Source: Alphaproteobacteria bacterium SS10
GTDB taxonomy: Bacteria; Pseudomonadota; Alphaproteobacteria; TMED2
DNA: 64,000 nucleotides
Direction of reading: 5' to 3'
Assembly (NCBI GenBank): GCA_019192455.1
Contig: JAHCML010000009.1
Coordinates: 1 to 64,000, forward strand
The notes below the pieces were generated by a model that searched no databases, had not been told where the DNA came from, and saw nothing but the letters and a program-made list of their open reading frames with translations. Positions 52,975-62,001 of this stretch are shown here, one piece after another. A program made the translations under genes and the position numbers. Each line of letters begins with the position of its first letter. The first letter of the stretch is position 1.

Positions 52975-54747
52975 ATGGGCAAACCAAAGCGTAACCCCGC
53001 GACTGACCCGGCCATCGCGGCCCAACGGCAAGCGCTCGCCATGGCCCTGTCTACCGGCGATGTGGCAGGTGCCGCCCGGTTAATGCCAAAGCTGCTGAAG
53101 CATCAGGGTGATGACCCTGCCCTCCACCATACGGCGGCAGAGATTGCGTGGCGCCAAGGGGACCGGACCAACGCGCTAAAGCATTTTGGCGGGGCGCTGG
53201 GCGCCGCAATCGCTGGCCAAGCACAGGGACCGGCCGAACAAACCGCCGAGATCGCGCAATCTGCCGCCCAGCATCTGGGTCACCTCCTCGGTAGCTATGC
53301 GATTGATTGCAAGGGGCTGCTAACCCGCCCAGTTCTGGTGCATTTGCTGAACCGAACAGATGTCGACCCCCAGGCGGTGGCCAGTGCGGCCGCGCCGATC
53401 TGGATGGACACACCGCCCTGGCGCCGGGCCTTTCAGCTGTCGGCCAATGACGCTGCCGATTGGTTACTGGGCCCCGATGGCGCGGCGGCCCGCGCAGATA
53501 CTCTCGCCGCTGCCCTCCTGACCCGCGCGGTGTTAAGCAACCCGAAGATTGAAGCACTATTGCTCACCCTACGGGAGAAGCTGGTTGCTCAAGACAAGGT
53601 CGATGAAGACTACCTGCGCCTGATCGCCCAGCAATGGTATTTGCGCGACTATGCTGGGGTTGTCTCGGATACGGAACTATCCGAAGCGGGCCATCTGAAG
53701 CGGGCGCTCTATAGTGATCCGGCGTCTTGGCTAACTGAACCCGACGGGGTCGACCCCTGGTGCGATCGGATTGCTGAGCAGGCCATCGAAGAGGCAAAGC
53801 TGGCAGCAGTATTGCCCAATCTCGAACAGGATGCCGCCGAAACCGCCACGGTTCGGGATCAGTATGAACAGCACCCCTACCCCCGTTGGATTGGCCTGAC
53901 CGTACCTGCACCGGGCAGTCGACGGGCATTGGCCTGGCGTGCCGACCCTGATGCCGGAAACCCCGCACGTAAGCTGTTCTGGCAGCAATCACCGTTTGAG
54001 GCGCTGATCGCTGGCTGTGGCACAGGCCGTCACGCGCTAATGGCCGCCCTAGGCTATGGGCCGCTCGCTAAGGTTCTGGCGGTGGATATCAGCGCCGCCT
54101 CCCTCGCCTATGCCAGTCGCAAAGCGGGTGAGTATCAGGCCAATAATCTGACCTTTGCCCGGGCTGACTTGCTGCGCCTGGGTGATCTACCTGATGAGCT
54201 GCTGCCCAAGGATGGGTTTGACCTGATTGAGAGTGTCGGCGTCCTCCACCACCTGGCGGATACGGGCGAGGGGTTGAGAAGCCTGGCCCAACATTTGAAG
54301 CCGGGTGGCCTGATCCAACTTGGCCTGTATCGGAAGGATGGGCGTAAGCACGTGGCGCTGGCGCGGGCTGACATTAAGCAGCTAGGCCTCGACGCCACCA
54401 AGGATGAGGATATCCGCATCTTCCGCGCCCATATCCTCAACCAACCCGATCACCCGGCCTTCTCTGCCCTCGCCCACAACCGCGATTTCTATAGCCTGCC
54501 GGGTTGTCGCGACCTGCTATTCCATGCGCGGGAGCGGGATATCGAAATGACGGAAATCGGTCCCTTGCTAACCTCGGCAGGCCTTAACTTTGCCGGGATG
54601 CAGATGCCCGATGGGGTGCTGCAAGCCTTCGCACAGGCGCAAGGGGCACAGGCGCTCACCGATCTCAACGCCTGGCAGGGGTTTGAGGCGGACCGCCCCG
54701 ACCTATTCGATGCCATGTACCGGTTCTGGGCGGTGAAGCCAAAATAG
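52975..54747 (+). CDS. TPR-containing SAM methyltransferase
   Basis: 590 residues. The N-terminal ~290 residues are helical repeats (HTAAEIAWRQGDRTNALKHF-type TPR start). QYEQHPYPRWI is a motif common to a group of bacterial methyltransferases preceded by TPR domains. SAM motif I is ALIAGCGTGRHALM, then VLAVDISAASL, IESVGVLHHLAD and LKPGGLIQLGLY. Substrate unknown, possibly protein or small molecule. ATG five bases after the isochorismatase stop. Confidence 0.85.
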   Translation: MGKPKRNPATDPAIAAQRQALAMALSTGDVAGAARLMPKLLKHQGDDPALHHTAAEIAWRQGDRTNALKHFGGALGAAIAGQAQGPAEQTAEIAQSAAQHLGHLLGSYAIDCKGLLTRPVLVHLLNRTDVDPQAVASAAAPIWMDTPPWRRAFQLSANDAADWLLGPDGAAARADTLAAALLTRAVLSNPKIEALLLTLREKLVAQDKVDEDYLRLIAQQWYLRDYAGVVSDTELSEAGHLKRALYSDPASWLTEPDGVDPWCDRIAEQAIEEAKLAAVLPNLEQDAAETATVRDQYEQHPYPRWIGLTVPAPGSRRALAWRADPDAGNPARKLFWQQSPFEALIAGCGTGRHALMAALGYGPLAKVLAVDISAASLAYASRKAGEYQANNLTFARADLLRLGDLPDELLPKDGFDLIESVGVLHHLADTGEGLRSLAQHLKPGGLIQLGLYRKDGRKHVALARADIKQLGLDATKDEDIRIFRAHILNQPDHPAFSALAHNRDFYSLPGCRDLLFHARERDIEMTEIGPLLTSAGLNFAGMQMPDGVLQAFAQAQGAQALTDLNAWQGFEADRPDLFDAMYRFWAVKPK

Positions 54748-54798
54748 CGTAGTATCTTGCTCAGTATCTGGGGATTACCGGCCATTTTGGGGAATGGG

Positions 54799-55113
54799 AT
54801 GACTGGCCAGGACACAGCAGAGACTGTCGATTTTCGGTTCATCTATGTGGATGACCGAGACTTGGTCGCGTTCCGTGGCAGCGCGCTGGTCGATGGCACC
54901 TTCCTGGATACCAACTTCGAGATACCCGCCGGTCAGGCGTTTCGGGGCATCCCCTTTGATCAGATGCGCGAGCGCGGTGCCGGCGTCATCCGTGTCACCG
55001 GCGATGGGCCAGGCGAACTATTGGCCGCGGCTCAACCGGACGCCACACTCGACGATAGTGATGATGATTTATGGGGTGAGCCCGAACCGGTAGGGGGCAG
55101 CAACCATGGCTGA
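54799..55113 (+). CDS. Small acidic protein overlapping the metalloprotease gene
   Basis: 104 residues, not recognised. Strand-rich domain (VDFRFIYVDDRDLVAFRGSA, then VIRVTGDGPGELL) followed by a very acidic tail (DATLDDSDDDLWGEPEP). Its last codons overlap the protease start by eight bases (ATGGCTGA), so they are translated together. The acidic tail and tight coupling would suit an inhibitor or immunity partner for the protease, an inference only. ATG 54799; TTG 54757 is an alternative. Confidence 0.6.
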   Translation: MTGQDTAETVDFRFIYVDDRDLVAFRGSALVDGTFLDTNFEIPAGQAFRGIPFDQMRERGAGVIRVTGDGPGELLAAAQPDATLDDSDDDLWGEPEPVGGSNHG

Positions 55114-55999
55114 GATACCCGCCGGATATCTGCACTTTACGGGCCGTACCAGCCTCGGTTTCCGCGCCGATGTGAAGCGCGCGGTTAGCAAGGTTCATCC
55201 CAAGATTATCAGTGGCCTCGCGCGCAAGGGCTTCGTCCTGGCGGGCGGCCCAACCGTGTTTGAGGCGATCCGCGACCTGCCCGATGGCCGTGGCCGCGTG
55301 GTCCGGGACAGCCCCAACTTCCGATATCTTCAGGGCGGGTCGAACGGGGACAAGAAGTTCTCCGTCGTCGGCGAAACCTTCGTTCACCCGGAGTTTAAAA
55401 CCAATTCCGTGCTGTCTGGTCAGGATGTGCTGACCACCACAACCCATGAGATTGGCCACAATATCAGTCAGATGCATGGCCGGATGTCGGCTGACCCGCT
55501 GTTCCAGGCCCTGATGCGCCGGGATGCGAAGAAGCCACCGACCAGCATGAAACATGGCATCCTACGGGAACAGGTTATCGACCGGCCCCTGCATGGTGAG
55601 CCGGGTGAGGAGCTGTTCGCCGATCTGTTTTCAGAGGCCCATGGCGGCCAACCCAGCATGTTCGGCAAATACTCCGACATCAGGCCGGGCCCACGACAGT
55701 ATATCGACCGGGTGAAGCGTAATCTGGAGGCTGGCCGCGATCCCCGACACGGCATGGCCGAATGGGCAAAGTCACTGGGATATAAGGGACCGCTGGTCCA
55801 GGGTGGGCCAAGATTGGGCGGCAAACCACAGGCGGCCGCATCTGGGCGCAGCCTCATGGACATGGTGCTAGGGATTAACAAATCCCCAGCCGCCCCGCCG
55901 ACAAGGGCAACCGTTTCAGCGGAGAAGGTTGGCAACTGGACCGGTGCACGCCGCGATGGAACCCGCCCAAGGCGACCCACCGCTGGCATCAAGGCCTAA
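55106..55999 (+). CDS. Putative zinc metalloprotease, anthrax lethal-factor-like (M34/ATLF) fold
   Basis: 297 residues. Zinc signature HEIGH in TTTHEIGHNISQ, with a downstream EELFADLFSEAHGG that supplies the third ligand Glu as in ATLF-like peptidases of lethal-factor type. GFRADVKRAVSKV, then LARKGFVLAGGPTVFEAI resemble the family's N-terminal part. The C-terminal ~90 residues are basic and Pro-rich, probably disordered. No signal peptide is visible, so export or action inside the cell is unclear. Toxin, effector or housekeeping roles are all possible. Coupled to the small acidic gene upstream. Confidence 0.7.
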   Translation: MAEIPAGYLHFTGRTSLGFRADVKRAVSKVHPKIISGLARKGFVLAGGPTVFEAIRDLPDGRGRVVRDSPNFRYLQGGSNGDKKFSVVGETFVHPEFKTNSVLSGQDVLTTTTHEIGHNISQMHGRMSADPLFQALMRRDAKKPPTSMKHGILREQVIDRPLHGEPGEELFADLFSEAHGGQPSMFGKYSDIRPGPRQYIDRVKRNLEAGRDPRHGMAEWAKSLGYKGPLVQGGPRLGGKPQAAASGRSLMDMVLGINKSPAAPPTRATVSAEKVGNWTGARRDGTRPRRPTAGIKA

Positions 56000-56030
56000 A
56001 CGCCAGATCCCCAGCAATCACAAAAAAGAT

Positions 56031-56075
56031 GTCCCGCAAGCGGTGCCATTGAGCGGGCGACACCACTTGCGGGAC
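56031..56075 (-). terminator. Intrinsic terminator of the EF-hand gene
   Basis: Long inverted repeat GTCCCGCAAG / CTTGCGGGAC extended by GGTG/CACC after one mismatch, with a 15-base loop. On the minus strand it is followed by ATCTTTTTTG, a T6 tract, 79 bases after the EF-hand stop. No T-tract on the plus side, so it probably does not end the protease transcript strongly. Confidence 0.8.
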
Positions 56076-56153
56076 GGGAAACCGAGCCAGGTCTGGGCTG
56101 TAGCAAGATTTGAGCGGGCCTAGGCCCAGGACCGATTGGCTTTTAGGGGAGGG

Positions 56154-56741
56154 CTAGTCGGCCGTTCCTGCCTCGGTATCTTGGTTGCCGTGATCACCAT
56201 GGCTGCCTTGATGGCGCCCATGATGACGACCATCGCGGTCACCACGACCCCAGCGCCGGTCCTCACGGCTTAAGAAGCCATCATCATTCCGGTCCATCCG
56301 GCCAAAACGCTGCAGCATACGGTCGCTGAACTCCTGCTCGCTGACCGTGCCATTGCCATCCTGATCGACCCGCTGAAACGCTTCATCAATGCGCTCCTTC
56401 AGCCGCTCGATCATGAATTCCAAGGCCTCGTCTTGGTTTACTTCACCATCATCATTGGTATCGGCACCGCCAAATCGCTCGCCCGTGGCGGCTTTGAACT
56501 CGGTGACAGAGAGGCGGCGATCATCATCGGTATCGGCCTCTTGGAACATCTTCATCAGATGCTTGCCCGGGCCGCCCATCCGGTCAAACACGTCACCACC
56601 GCGCCCGGCTTCAACGACGCTGGGCAACAGCAGCGCAGCGGCCAGCACAGTGACAGCCACGCCAGAGGCAGCGCCCGCGCCAATATAGATAACGCGTTGG
56701 TAAGGCTTATTGGGTTTCTGGTCGGTTTGATTGTCGGTCAT
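56154..56741 (-). CDS. Membrane-anchored EF-hand protein
   Basis: 195 residues. N-terminal signal or anchor (IYIGAGAASGVAVTVLAAAL) then four EF-hand loops: DTDDDRRLSVTE, DTNDDGEVNQDE, DQDGNGTVSEQE and DRNDDGFLSRED. The C-terminus is His/Gly/Asp-rich (GRHHGRHQGSHGDHG). Likely periplasmic calcium binding. 147 bases after fcl on the same strand, so it may have its own promoter. Ends in a strong terminator. Confidence 0.88.
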   Translation of the reverse strand: MTDNQTDQKPNKPYQRVIYIGAGAASGVAVTVLAAALLLPSVVEAGRGGDVFDRMGGPGKHLMKMFQEADTDDDRRLSVTEFKAATGERFGGADTNDDGEVNQDEALEFMIERLKERIDEAFQRVDQDGNGTVSEQEFSDRMLQRFGRMDRNDDGFLSREDRRWGRGDRDGRHHGRHQGSHGDHGNQDTEAGTAD

Positions 56742-56888
56742 CTGGTCACTCCATTCTTCGATTGGGTGCCAGCGCCGATGCCGCAGGTCGGGAAGGGATT
56801 GGGAAGGGGGCGGTCATCAGCGCTGGTTCGCCGGTTAACACGGCGGTGCTGATGACGACCCTGCGGTCGATCCGAAAACTTTTTTGAT

Positions 56889-57860
56889 TTAGGTGCCGGT
56901 GGCGACGCTCAACCGTGCCTGATCATAATTGTCGAGGAACCATTGATAGGTGCCCGCCAACCCGTCAGCGAGGTCGATGCTGTGCTTCCAACCGAAACCG
57001 TGAAGCTGGCTAACATCCAAGAGTTTCCGCGGGGTTCCGTCGGGTTTGTCCGCATCGAACACCAAATCGCCACCAAACTGCACTGTTTGTGTCACCAACC
57101 GTGCAAGTTCTGCAATCGTCACATCTTCACCGGTGCCAACATTGACATGGTCATGACCCGAATAGTGCTGCATCAGGTAAACACAGGCATCCGCCATGTC
57201 ATCAACATGCAGAAATTCGCGCATTGGTGTGCCGCTACCCCAGACGGTTAGGTTGGCCGCACCAGCCTGTTTTGCCTCATGCGCCTTACGCAGCAGGGCA
57301 GGGATCACATGGCTTTGGGCCAGATCGAAGTTGTCGCCGGGGCCATACAGGTTGGTCGGCATCACTGAGATGAAGTCGCTGCCATATTGCTTACGATAGG
57401 CCTGGCACAGCTTGATCCCGGCAATCTTAGCCACCGCATACCATTCATTGGTTGGCTCCAACGGGCCGGTTAGCAGCTGCGCCTCATCCATCGGCTGCTT
57501 GGCCAAACGGGGATAAATGCAGGAGGAGCCGAGCAGCATCAGCTTAGCGGTGCCCAGGCGATGCGCCGCCTCAATCACGTTCCCCTCAATCATCAGATTG
57601 TCGTAGAGGAACTCAGCCGGGCGGGTGTCATTGGCATGAATGCCGCCAACCGTTGCGGCGGCGAGGAAGATCACATCTGGCTTGGCCTCTGCCATCCACG
57701 CCTCAACCTCACCCTGACGGCGTAGATCGGCGTCCTGACGACCTGCGGTCAGCACCTCACAATCCATATCAGCCAGCCGGCGCACAATGGCGGAACCCAC
57801 CATGCCCCGGTGGCCAGCGACCCAAACCCGCTTTCCGGTAAGATCGAATTTGCTGCTCAT
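56889..57860 (-). CDS. fcl: GDP-L-fucose synthase
   Basis: 323 residues. Converts GDP-4-keto-6-deoxymannose to GDP-L-fucose (epimerase-reductase). Rossmann motif VAGHRGMVGSAIVRRL, ATVGGI, LLGSSCIYPRLAKQP and catalytic YAVAKIAGIKLCQAYR are typical of WcaG/Fcl. It ends the gmd-DUF3137-like-fcl unit, 21 bases after the middle gene. Product feeds fucose-containing surface polysaccharide. Confidence 0.93.
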   Translation of the reverse strand: MSSKFDLTGKRVWVAGHRGMVGSAIVRRLADMDCEVLTAGRQDADLRRQGEVEAWMAEAKPDVIFLAAATVGGIHANDTRPAEFLYDNLMIEGNVIEAAHRLGTAKLMLLGSSCIYPRLAKQPMDEAQLLTGPLEPTNEWYAVAKIAGIKLCQAYRKQYGSDFISVMPTNLYGPGDNFDLAQSHVIPALLRKAHEAKQAGAANLTVWGSGTPMREFLHVDDMADACVYLMQHYSGHDHVNVGTGEDVTIAELARLVTQTVQFGGDLVFDADKPDGTPRKLLDVSQLHGFGWKHSIDLADGLAGTYQWFLDNYDQARLSVATGT

Positions 57861-57881
57861 GCTCTAGCCCTCATGCGGCCC

Positions 57882-58748
57882 CTATAAGGTAAAGGCCTCG
57901 GTTTGATCGGTTGGCCGCACCGTAACAAGCGGTAGGCCATCGGTGGAAGCGGCGAGGCGCCAAGCGGCCTCAATATCCCGGCAGACACGCTTAACATGGG
58001 CAGCGCCATCCTGCGGTACAAATGGTCCCGGCCACTGATACCAGGGGCCATCCAGGTTGACGCTGATAAACAGCAAGCCATCGCGCAGCACAATGCGCGC
58101 CTGATCATAGGGGAAGAGGGCGATCGCACCGCGTAGCTCTGGGGTCAGCAACTCACCCGCCAGCTTAAGGTTGCTGCCCTCCTGCACCTGACCCTGACCA
58201 TCCAGAATGACCGCGCCTTCAAATGGGCGCACCAGATCGAACCGGGCACAAATGCCGTGAAACTTACGCTCTGGCAGATAGGTGTCGTCGTTCAGCGCCC
58301 AAATCTCTGCCTCGAAGATCTGACCCCTGGCGCCACCAATCGGACCATTGGCCCAATGGCGAAACCGCCGATAGGTGCCCCCCGGCAAAAGGCCAAGCGC
58401 CCGATATTGCGGGTAGAGCAGGGCGCGGCCGGGCACCCGGTGCCCATGGGTCAGGTCAAAGCCAACGACCAAGGGACGATAAAGCGCATCCATGACCCGC
58501 GCCTTCACGCGGTGATAGCGGTAGAGGCCAAAGGCGGCGGCACAGGCCAGCATCAGGAATAACAGGCCAAACGCGCCATCGGCGGTCAGCCCAGCACTGG
58601 CCCAAACCATTGTGCCGATAACGCAGGGCACCAGGATCAACCCAACCAAGATGGCATCGAGGATCAGCGCGTTTGCACCGCGCTGGCGCTCATCCTCCTG
58701 CGCATCGGCATAGAGCAGCTGATCGTTATGATGGGGGATGACGCTCAT
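57882..58748 (-). CDS. DUF3137-like membrane protein
   Basis: 288 residues. Two membrane segments near the N-terminus (ALILDAILVGLILVPCVIGT and FGLLFLMLACAAAFGLY), then a soluble domain with FEAEIWALNDD, FEGAVILDG and KLAGELLTPELRGAIALF, in a pattern like DUF3137 proteins. Function unknown. Sits between gmd and fcl in one minus-strand run, which is unusual because these two normally adjoin. May be a polysaccharide-related accessory. Confidence 0.6.
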   Translation of the reverse strand: MSVIPHHNDQLLYADAQEDERQRGANALILDAILVGLILVPCVIGTMVWASAGLTADGAFGLLFLMLACAAAFGLYRYHRVKARVMDALYRPLVVGFDLTHGHRVPGRALLYPQYRALGLLPGGTYRRFRHWANGPIGGARGQIFEAEIWALNDDTYLPERKFHGICARFDLVRPFEGAVILDGQGQVQEGSNLKLAGELLTPELRGAIALFPYDQARIVLRDGLLFISVNLDGPWYQWPGPFVPQDGAAHVKRVCRDIEAAWRLAASTDGLPLVTVRPTDQTEAFTL

Positions 58749-58767
58749 GCGGCATCACCGGCTGGGC

Positions 58768-59859
58768 TTAGTCATCGACCTGTTTGCGGTCACGCTCTAG
58801 CAGGACCTGCTTCATGTCGTTGCGGACCATCTCAGCGACCAGATCTTCAAAGCTGGTCTTATGCTCCCAGCCCAGCTTTTCTTTCGCTTTGGTCGGATCA
58901 CCAAGCAGGAGGTCGACCTCGGTTGGGCGGAAATAGGCGGGATCAACCTCAACCAGGATATCACCGCTATCGGCGCAGCGACCCTTCTCACCGACGCCTT
59001 CACCTTCCCAATTGATGGTGCGGCCGATCTGTTGGAAGGCGAGGGTGACAAACTCACGAACCGAATGGGTCTCACCAGTGGCCAGGACATAATCCTCAGC
59101 CTCATCCTGCTGTAGCATGCGCCACATCCCCTCAACGAAGTCGCGGGCATGACCCCAATCGCGCTTGGCATCCAGGTTGCCGAGATAAATCTGCTTCTGG
59201 AACCCATGGTGGATGGCGGCAACCGCGCGGGTGATCTTACGGGTCACGAAGGTTTCACCCCGGGTCGGCCCCTCATGGTTGAACAGAATGCCATTGGAGG
59301 CATGGAAGCCATAAGCCTCCCGGTAGTTCACCGTGATCCAATAGGCGTAAAGTTTTGCCACCGCATAGGGCGAGCGGGGGTAGAAGGGGGTGGTTTCCTT
59401 CTGCGGTGTCTCTTGCACCTTGCCGTAAAGCTCAGAGGTCGAGGCCTGATAGAACCGAACCGCATCTTTCATACCTAGAATGCGGATCGCCTCAAGAATG
59501 CGAAGCGTGCCCATGGCATCGGCATTGGCCGTATATTCTGGTGTCTCGAACGAGACCTTCACATGGGATTGGGCGGCGAGGTTATAGATCTCCGATGGCT
59601 GCACTTCCTGGATCAGGCGGATCAGGTTGGTGGCATCGGTCATGTCACCATAATGCAGGTGGAACCGGCGGTTGGTCTCATGCGGGTCTTGATACAGGTG
59701 ATCGACCCGGGGCGTGTTGAAGCTGGATGACCGGCGCTTCGTGCCATGCACCACATAACCCTTCTGCAGCAGCAGCTCGGCGAGGAGGGCGCCATCTTGG
59801 CCGGTGGTACCGGTGATCAGCGCAACCTTTTTGCGCTCAGAAGTCTTGGTCGAAGCCAT
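58768..59859 (-). CDS. gmd: GDP-mannose 4,6-dehydratase
   Basis: 363 residues. Makes GDP-4-keto-6-deoxymannose, the precursor for fcl. Rossmann motif [57 protein letters not shown] and [16 protein letters not shown] with catalytic Tyr and Lys. [15 protein letters not shown] is also a family feature. First gene of the fucose unit. Confidence 0.95.
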   Translation of the reverse strand: MASTKTSERKKVALITGTTGQDGALLAELLLQKGYVVHGTKRRSSSFNTPRVDHLYQDPHETNRRFHLHYGDMTDATNLIRLIQEVQPSEIYNLAAQSHVKVSFETPEYTANADAMGTLRILEAIRILGMKDAVRFYQASTSELYGKVQETPQKETTPFYPRSPYAVAKLYAYWITVNYREAYGFHASNGILFNHEGPTRGETFVTRKITRAVAAIHHGFQKQIYLGNLDAKRDWGHARDFVEGMWRMLQQDEAEDYVLATGETHSVREFVTLAFQQIGRTINWEGEGVGEKGRCADSGDILVEVDPAYFRPTEVDLLLGDPTKAKEKLGWEHKTSFEDLVAEMVRNDMKQVLLERDRKQVDD

Positions 59860-60063
59860 ATCACATGTCTTTAGCTTAAGGCCGGATGCATCGAGGTGAG
59901 GCGAGCAGGGCCGTTGCGGATTAGAGTTCCGGCTTACCAGACCCGGCTGGTCTGCTCAATCAAGCACCCATCTTTCGGCGATAATTTAACCAAAAGGCGG
60001 TTGACCAGCCATGAATAGGCACCGCACAAGCTGTGACCAATTGCTCGCCCCTAACCAACACCC

Positions 60064-60987
60064 ATGACCAACGGACAACCCATGACCAATCAACCCGCAT
60101 TGGCCGAGACTTCTGAGATCGCGATCCATGATGGGCTTAGTGGCTTCATCGACGTCTATGACGCGGCGATCCTGGATCTTTGGGGTGTGCTCCATGACGG
60201 TATCCGCGCCTATGACCATGCAGAGGATGCGCTGAAACGCCTGCGCGCAGCGGGGAAGAAGATCTGCCTTCTATCCAACGTGCCACGGCGCCTGGGACCG
60301 ACCAGGGCCAAGCTTGATGGGTTGGGCCTTACCGAAGATTTGTACGATCACCTCGTGACCTCAGGGGAGGCCACGCATCAGGCTCTCACCAACCCCAGCG
60401 ATGATTGGCACCGAAAGCTCGGCGACGCGGCCTATCCGCTAGCCCCGTTTGATGAAGCGGTTGAAATGCTAGAGGGCACCGGCAAACAACCAGTCAAAAG
60501 CGTTGGGGACGCTGACTTCCTGCTGGCCATCGGCATCAGTGATGTTCGGGAGACCCTGGATGATTACCGGCCCGCCCTGGATGCTGGGCTCGCCCGCAAC
60601 CTGCCGCTGCTCTGCGCCAATCCAGACCTCATTGTAAATTCGGGCAATCGCCTCGCAATCTGCGCGGGCACTTTCGCAAAATACTATCAGGAGCAGGGCG
60701 GGGATGTGGCCTATCACGGCAAGCCCCATGGGCCGGTCTACGATCTGTGCCGCGAGCATCTGGGTCTAGCAGCGGATCAACGCATCCTGGCGGTGGGCGA
60801 TAGCTTTGCCACCGACCTAACCGGCGCGAAACGCGCAGGGCTGGACGCCTGCCTTGTTGCAGGTGGCATCCATCTCGCTGATTTGGGTGGTGAGTTCGGG
60901 GCGCCGGTTTCGGCCCCCGATGTCGACCGACTAGCCGCCAAATATGGGCTAGCGCCTGATTATGTGGTGCCGGTCTGCCGTTGGTAA
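60064..60987 (+). CDS. HAD-IIA hydrolase, TIGR01459 family
   Basis: 307 residues. Motif I is LDLWGVLHDG, motif II LLSNVPRR, and the C2 cap and motif IV GDSFATDLTGAKRAGLD follow; YHGKPHGPVYDLC carries the lysine. Matches the TIGR01459 group common in alphaproteobacteria, related to NagD and with unknown substrate. Divergent from gmd over about 200 bases. An ATG at 60082 is an alternative start. Confidence 0.85.
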   Translation: MTNGQPMTNQPALAETSEIAIHDGLSGFIDVYDAAILDLWGVLHDGIRAYDHAEDALKRLRAAGKKICLLSNVPRRLGPTRAKLDGLGLTEDLYDHLVTSGEATHQALTNPSDDWHRKLGDAAYPLAPFDEAVEMLEGTGKQPVKSVGDADFLLAIGISDVRETLDDYRPALDAGLARNLPLLCANPDLIVNSGNRLAICAGTFAKYYQEQGGDVAYHGKPHGPVYDLCREHLGLAADQRILAVGDSFATDLTGAKRAGLDACLVAGGIHLADLGGEFGAPVSAPDVDRLAAKYGLAPDYVVPVCRW

Positions 60988-60998
60988 CGGCACCAGGC

Positions 60999-61337
60999 TT
61001 AGGACACGTCTTCTAGAATACGGGCAACGGTCAGTGGCACCGGGTGTTTCGCCAGTGACCGGGTCGGGCCATCCAGGCGTTGCAACCGCTGACCCTGCAG
61101 CAGCATATGGCGCAGATAGTTGACGGCAAACACACGCAGTGCGGCGGTCAGGCCGTGCTCAGACTTTGAGCGGTCAACCAAGGCCACTAGATCACGCAGG
61201 CGCAGCTGCTCATTGGCGGCAACCTCATCAAGCACAACCCATAGGCTGCGCTCCATCCTGATACTGGTGCGACGACCATTGATGGTGATGCTCTTAGAGA
61301 GTTGATCCATAGGGCGGTTGGTGGGGGCGCGTTTCAT
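60999..61337 (-). CDS. Ribbon-helix-helix (RHH_4) domain protein
   Basis: 112 residues. SITINGRRTSIRMERSLWVV is the ribbon-helix start, then a second helix and ALRVFAVNYLR, as in RHH_4 proteins common in alphaproteobacteria. They are presumed DNA-binding regulators or accessory proteins. C-terminal ~25 residues are unstructured. ATG 61337 chosen with AAGG upstream; TTG 61349 is an alternative. The 660-base region upstream is non-coding and has inverted repeats that could be its operators. Confidence 0.78.
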   Translation of the reverse strand: MKRAPTNRPMDQLSKSITINGRRTSIRMERSLWVVLDEVAANEQLRLRDLVALVDRSKSEHGLTAALRVFAVNYLRHMLLQGQRLQRLDGPTRSLAKHPVPLTVARILEDVS

Positions 61338-61573
61338 AGTCTTATTCAACCTTCTCTACCCAGACGTGTATTTCGGTTCCGGGTAGTCATATGCACATTC
61401 GCGGCCAGCCCGATTAACGATTCAAACTAAGGCGTTCGGCGTCGGTTTTTGCCGATTAGGAATCGTCAATGGACTGGTTAAATTTGCGTCCGGCTCCTTT
61501 TTGACGCCAATTCGGCGGAGATGACTACCAAAAAGTGTAGGTTTTTCGCCGATTTTTCCCTGCTTGATGTGTG

Positions 61574-61599
61574 ATACACCATTCCCGTTACCAGTGTAT
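61574..61599. repeat. Inverted repeat ATACAC/GTGTAT
   Basis: Arms at 61574-61579 and 61594-61599 with a 14-base spacer. About 240 bases upstream of the RHH gene. Possible operator half-sites. Confidence 0.4.
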
Positions 61600-61607
61600 G
61601 TACTGTT

Positions 61608-61636
61608 GTTCGTGCAAAGTTAGTTGGTGCACGAAC
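61608..61636. repeat. Inverted repeat GTTCGTGCA/TGCACGAAC
   Basis: Perfect nine-base arms (61608-61616, 61628-61636) around an 11-base spacer, directly next to the previous inverted repeat. Looks like a dyad operator rather than a terminator, because no T-tract follows on either strand. Confidence 0.5.
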
Positions 61637-61890
61637 GCTCAGACCGGGACTGTTTCAAAACGCAATCCTCCCGCGCATTGGGTCAGCAGATCGCAATAGC
61701 CCGATTCGAATCGATATTCCTGGCATACCTAACCGGCCACTTCGCCCGCTATCCACAACCATTGGTAGTCCTCATATGTTTTTTTCTGACTAATCGAGAT
61801 TTTTTGGCTGGCGCTTTCAGAAAAAATTCATACAACACGGTCATCGCGACGTCGTTCCCCACCCCAATCCCTGACGTCGCACCGTGGATT

Positions 61891-61941
61891 TGACAGCCGC
61901 GCGGGCATCCCCACCCCCAATCCCCCGCCCGCCGGCTGTCA
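61891..61941 (-). other. Large hairpin with G-quadruplex motif in its loop
   Basis: TGACAGCCGCGCGGGC (61891-61906) pairs with GCCCGCCGGCTGTCA (61927-61941) with one bulge, around a 20-base C-rich loop. On the minus strand, G3-C-G5-ATT-G5-T-G4 (61909-61930) meets the classical quadruplex pattern. It lies just past the 3' end of smr, but no T-tract marks it as a standard terminator. Confidence 0.7.
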
Positions 61942-62001
61942 CTCCCAACGGACCAACTTCCAACAATTTGACTGCTTGAGACCCCGTTACGGCACAGGCT
62001 G

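Larger units (their letters stand above)
61338..62001. other. 664-base intergenic region
   Basis: No credible gene. Contains T-rich runs, two inverted repeats at 61574-61636 and a large hairpin with G-quadruplex motif at 61891-61941. One CTATCCACA (61749-61757) resembles a DnaA box, but a single copy does not make an origin. The only long plus-strand frame (61624-61893) has no coding character. Confidence 0.6.

Noticed and set aside
61749-61757. Possible replication origin around a DnaA-box-like CTATCCACA
   Set aside because: Only one near-match seen and no cluster of boxes; the location near parS is suggestive but not enough.
61624-61893. 89-residue plus-strand reading frame in the 664-base gap
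   Set aside because: No family resemblance, no ribosome site, ends in low-complexity, overlaps the large hairpin; composition does not look coding.
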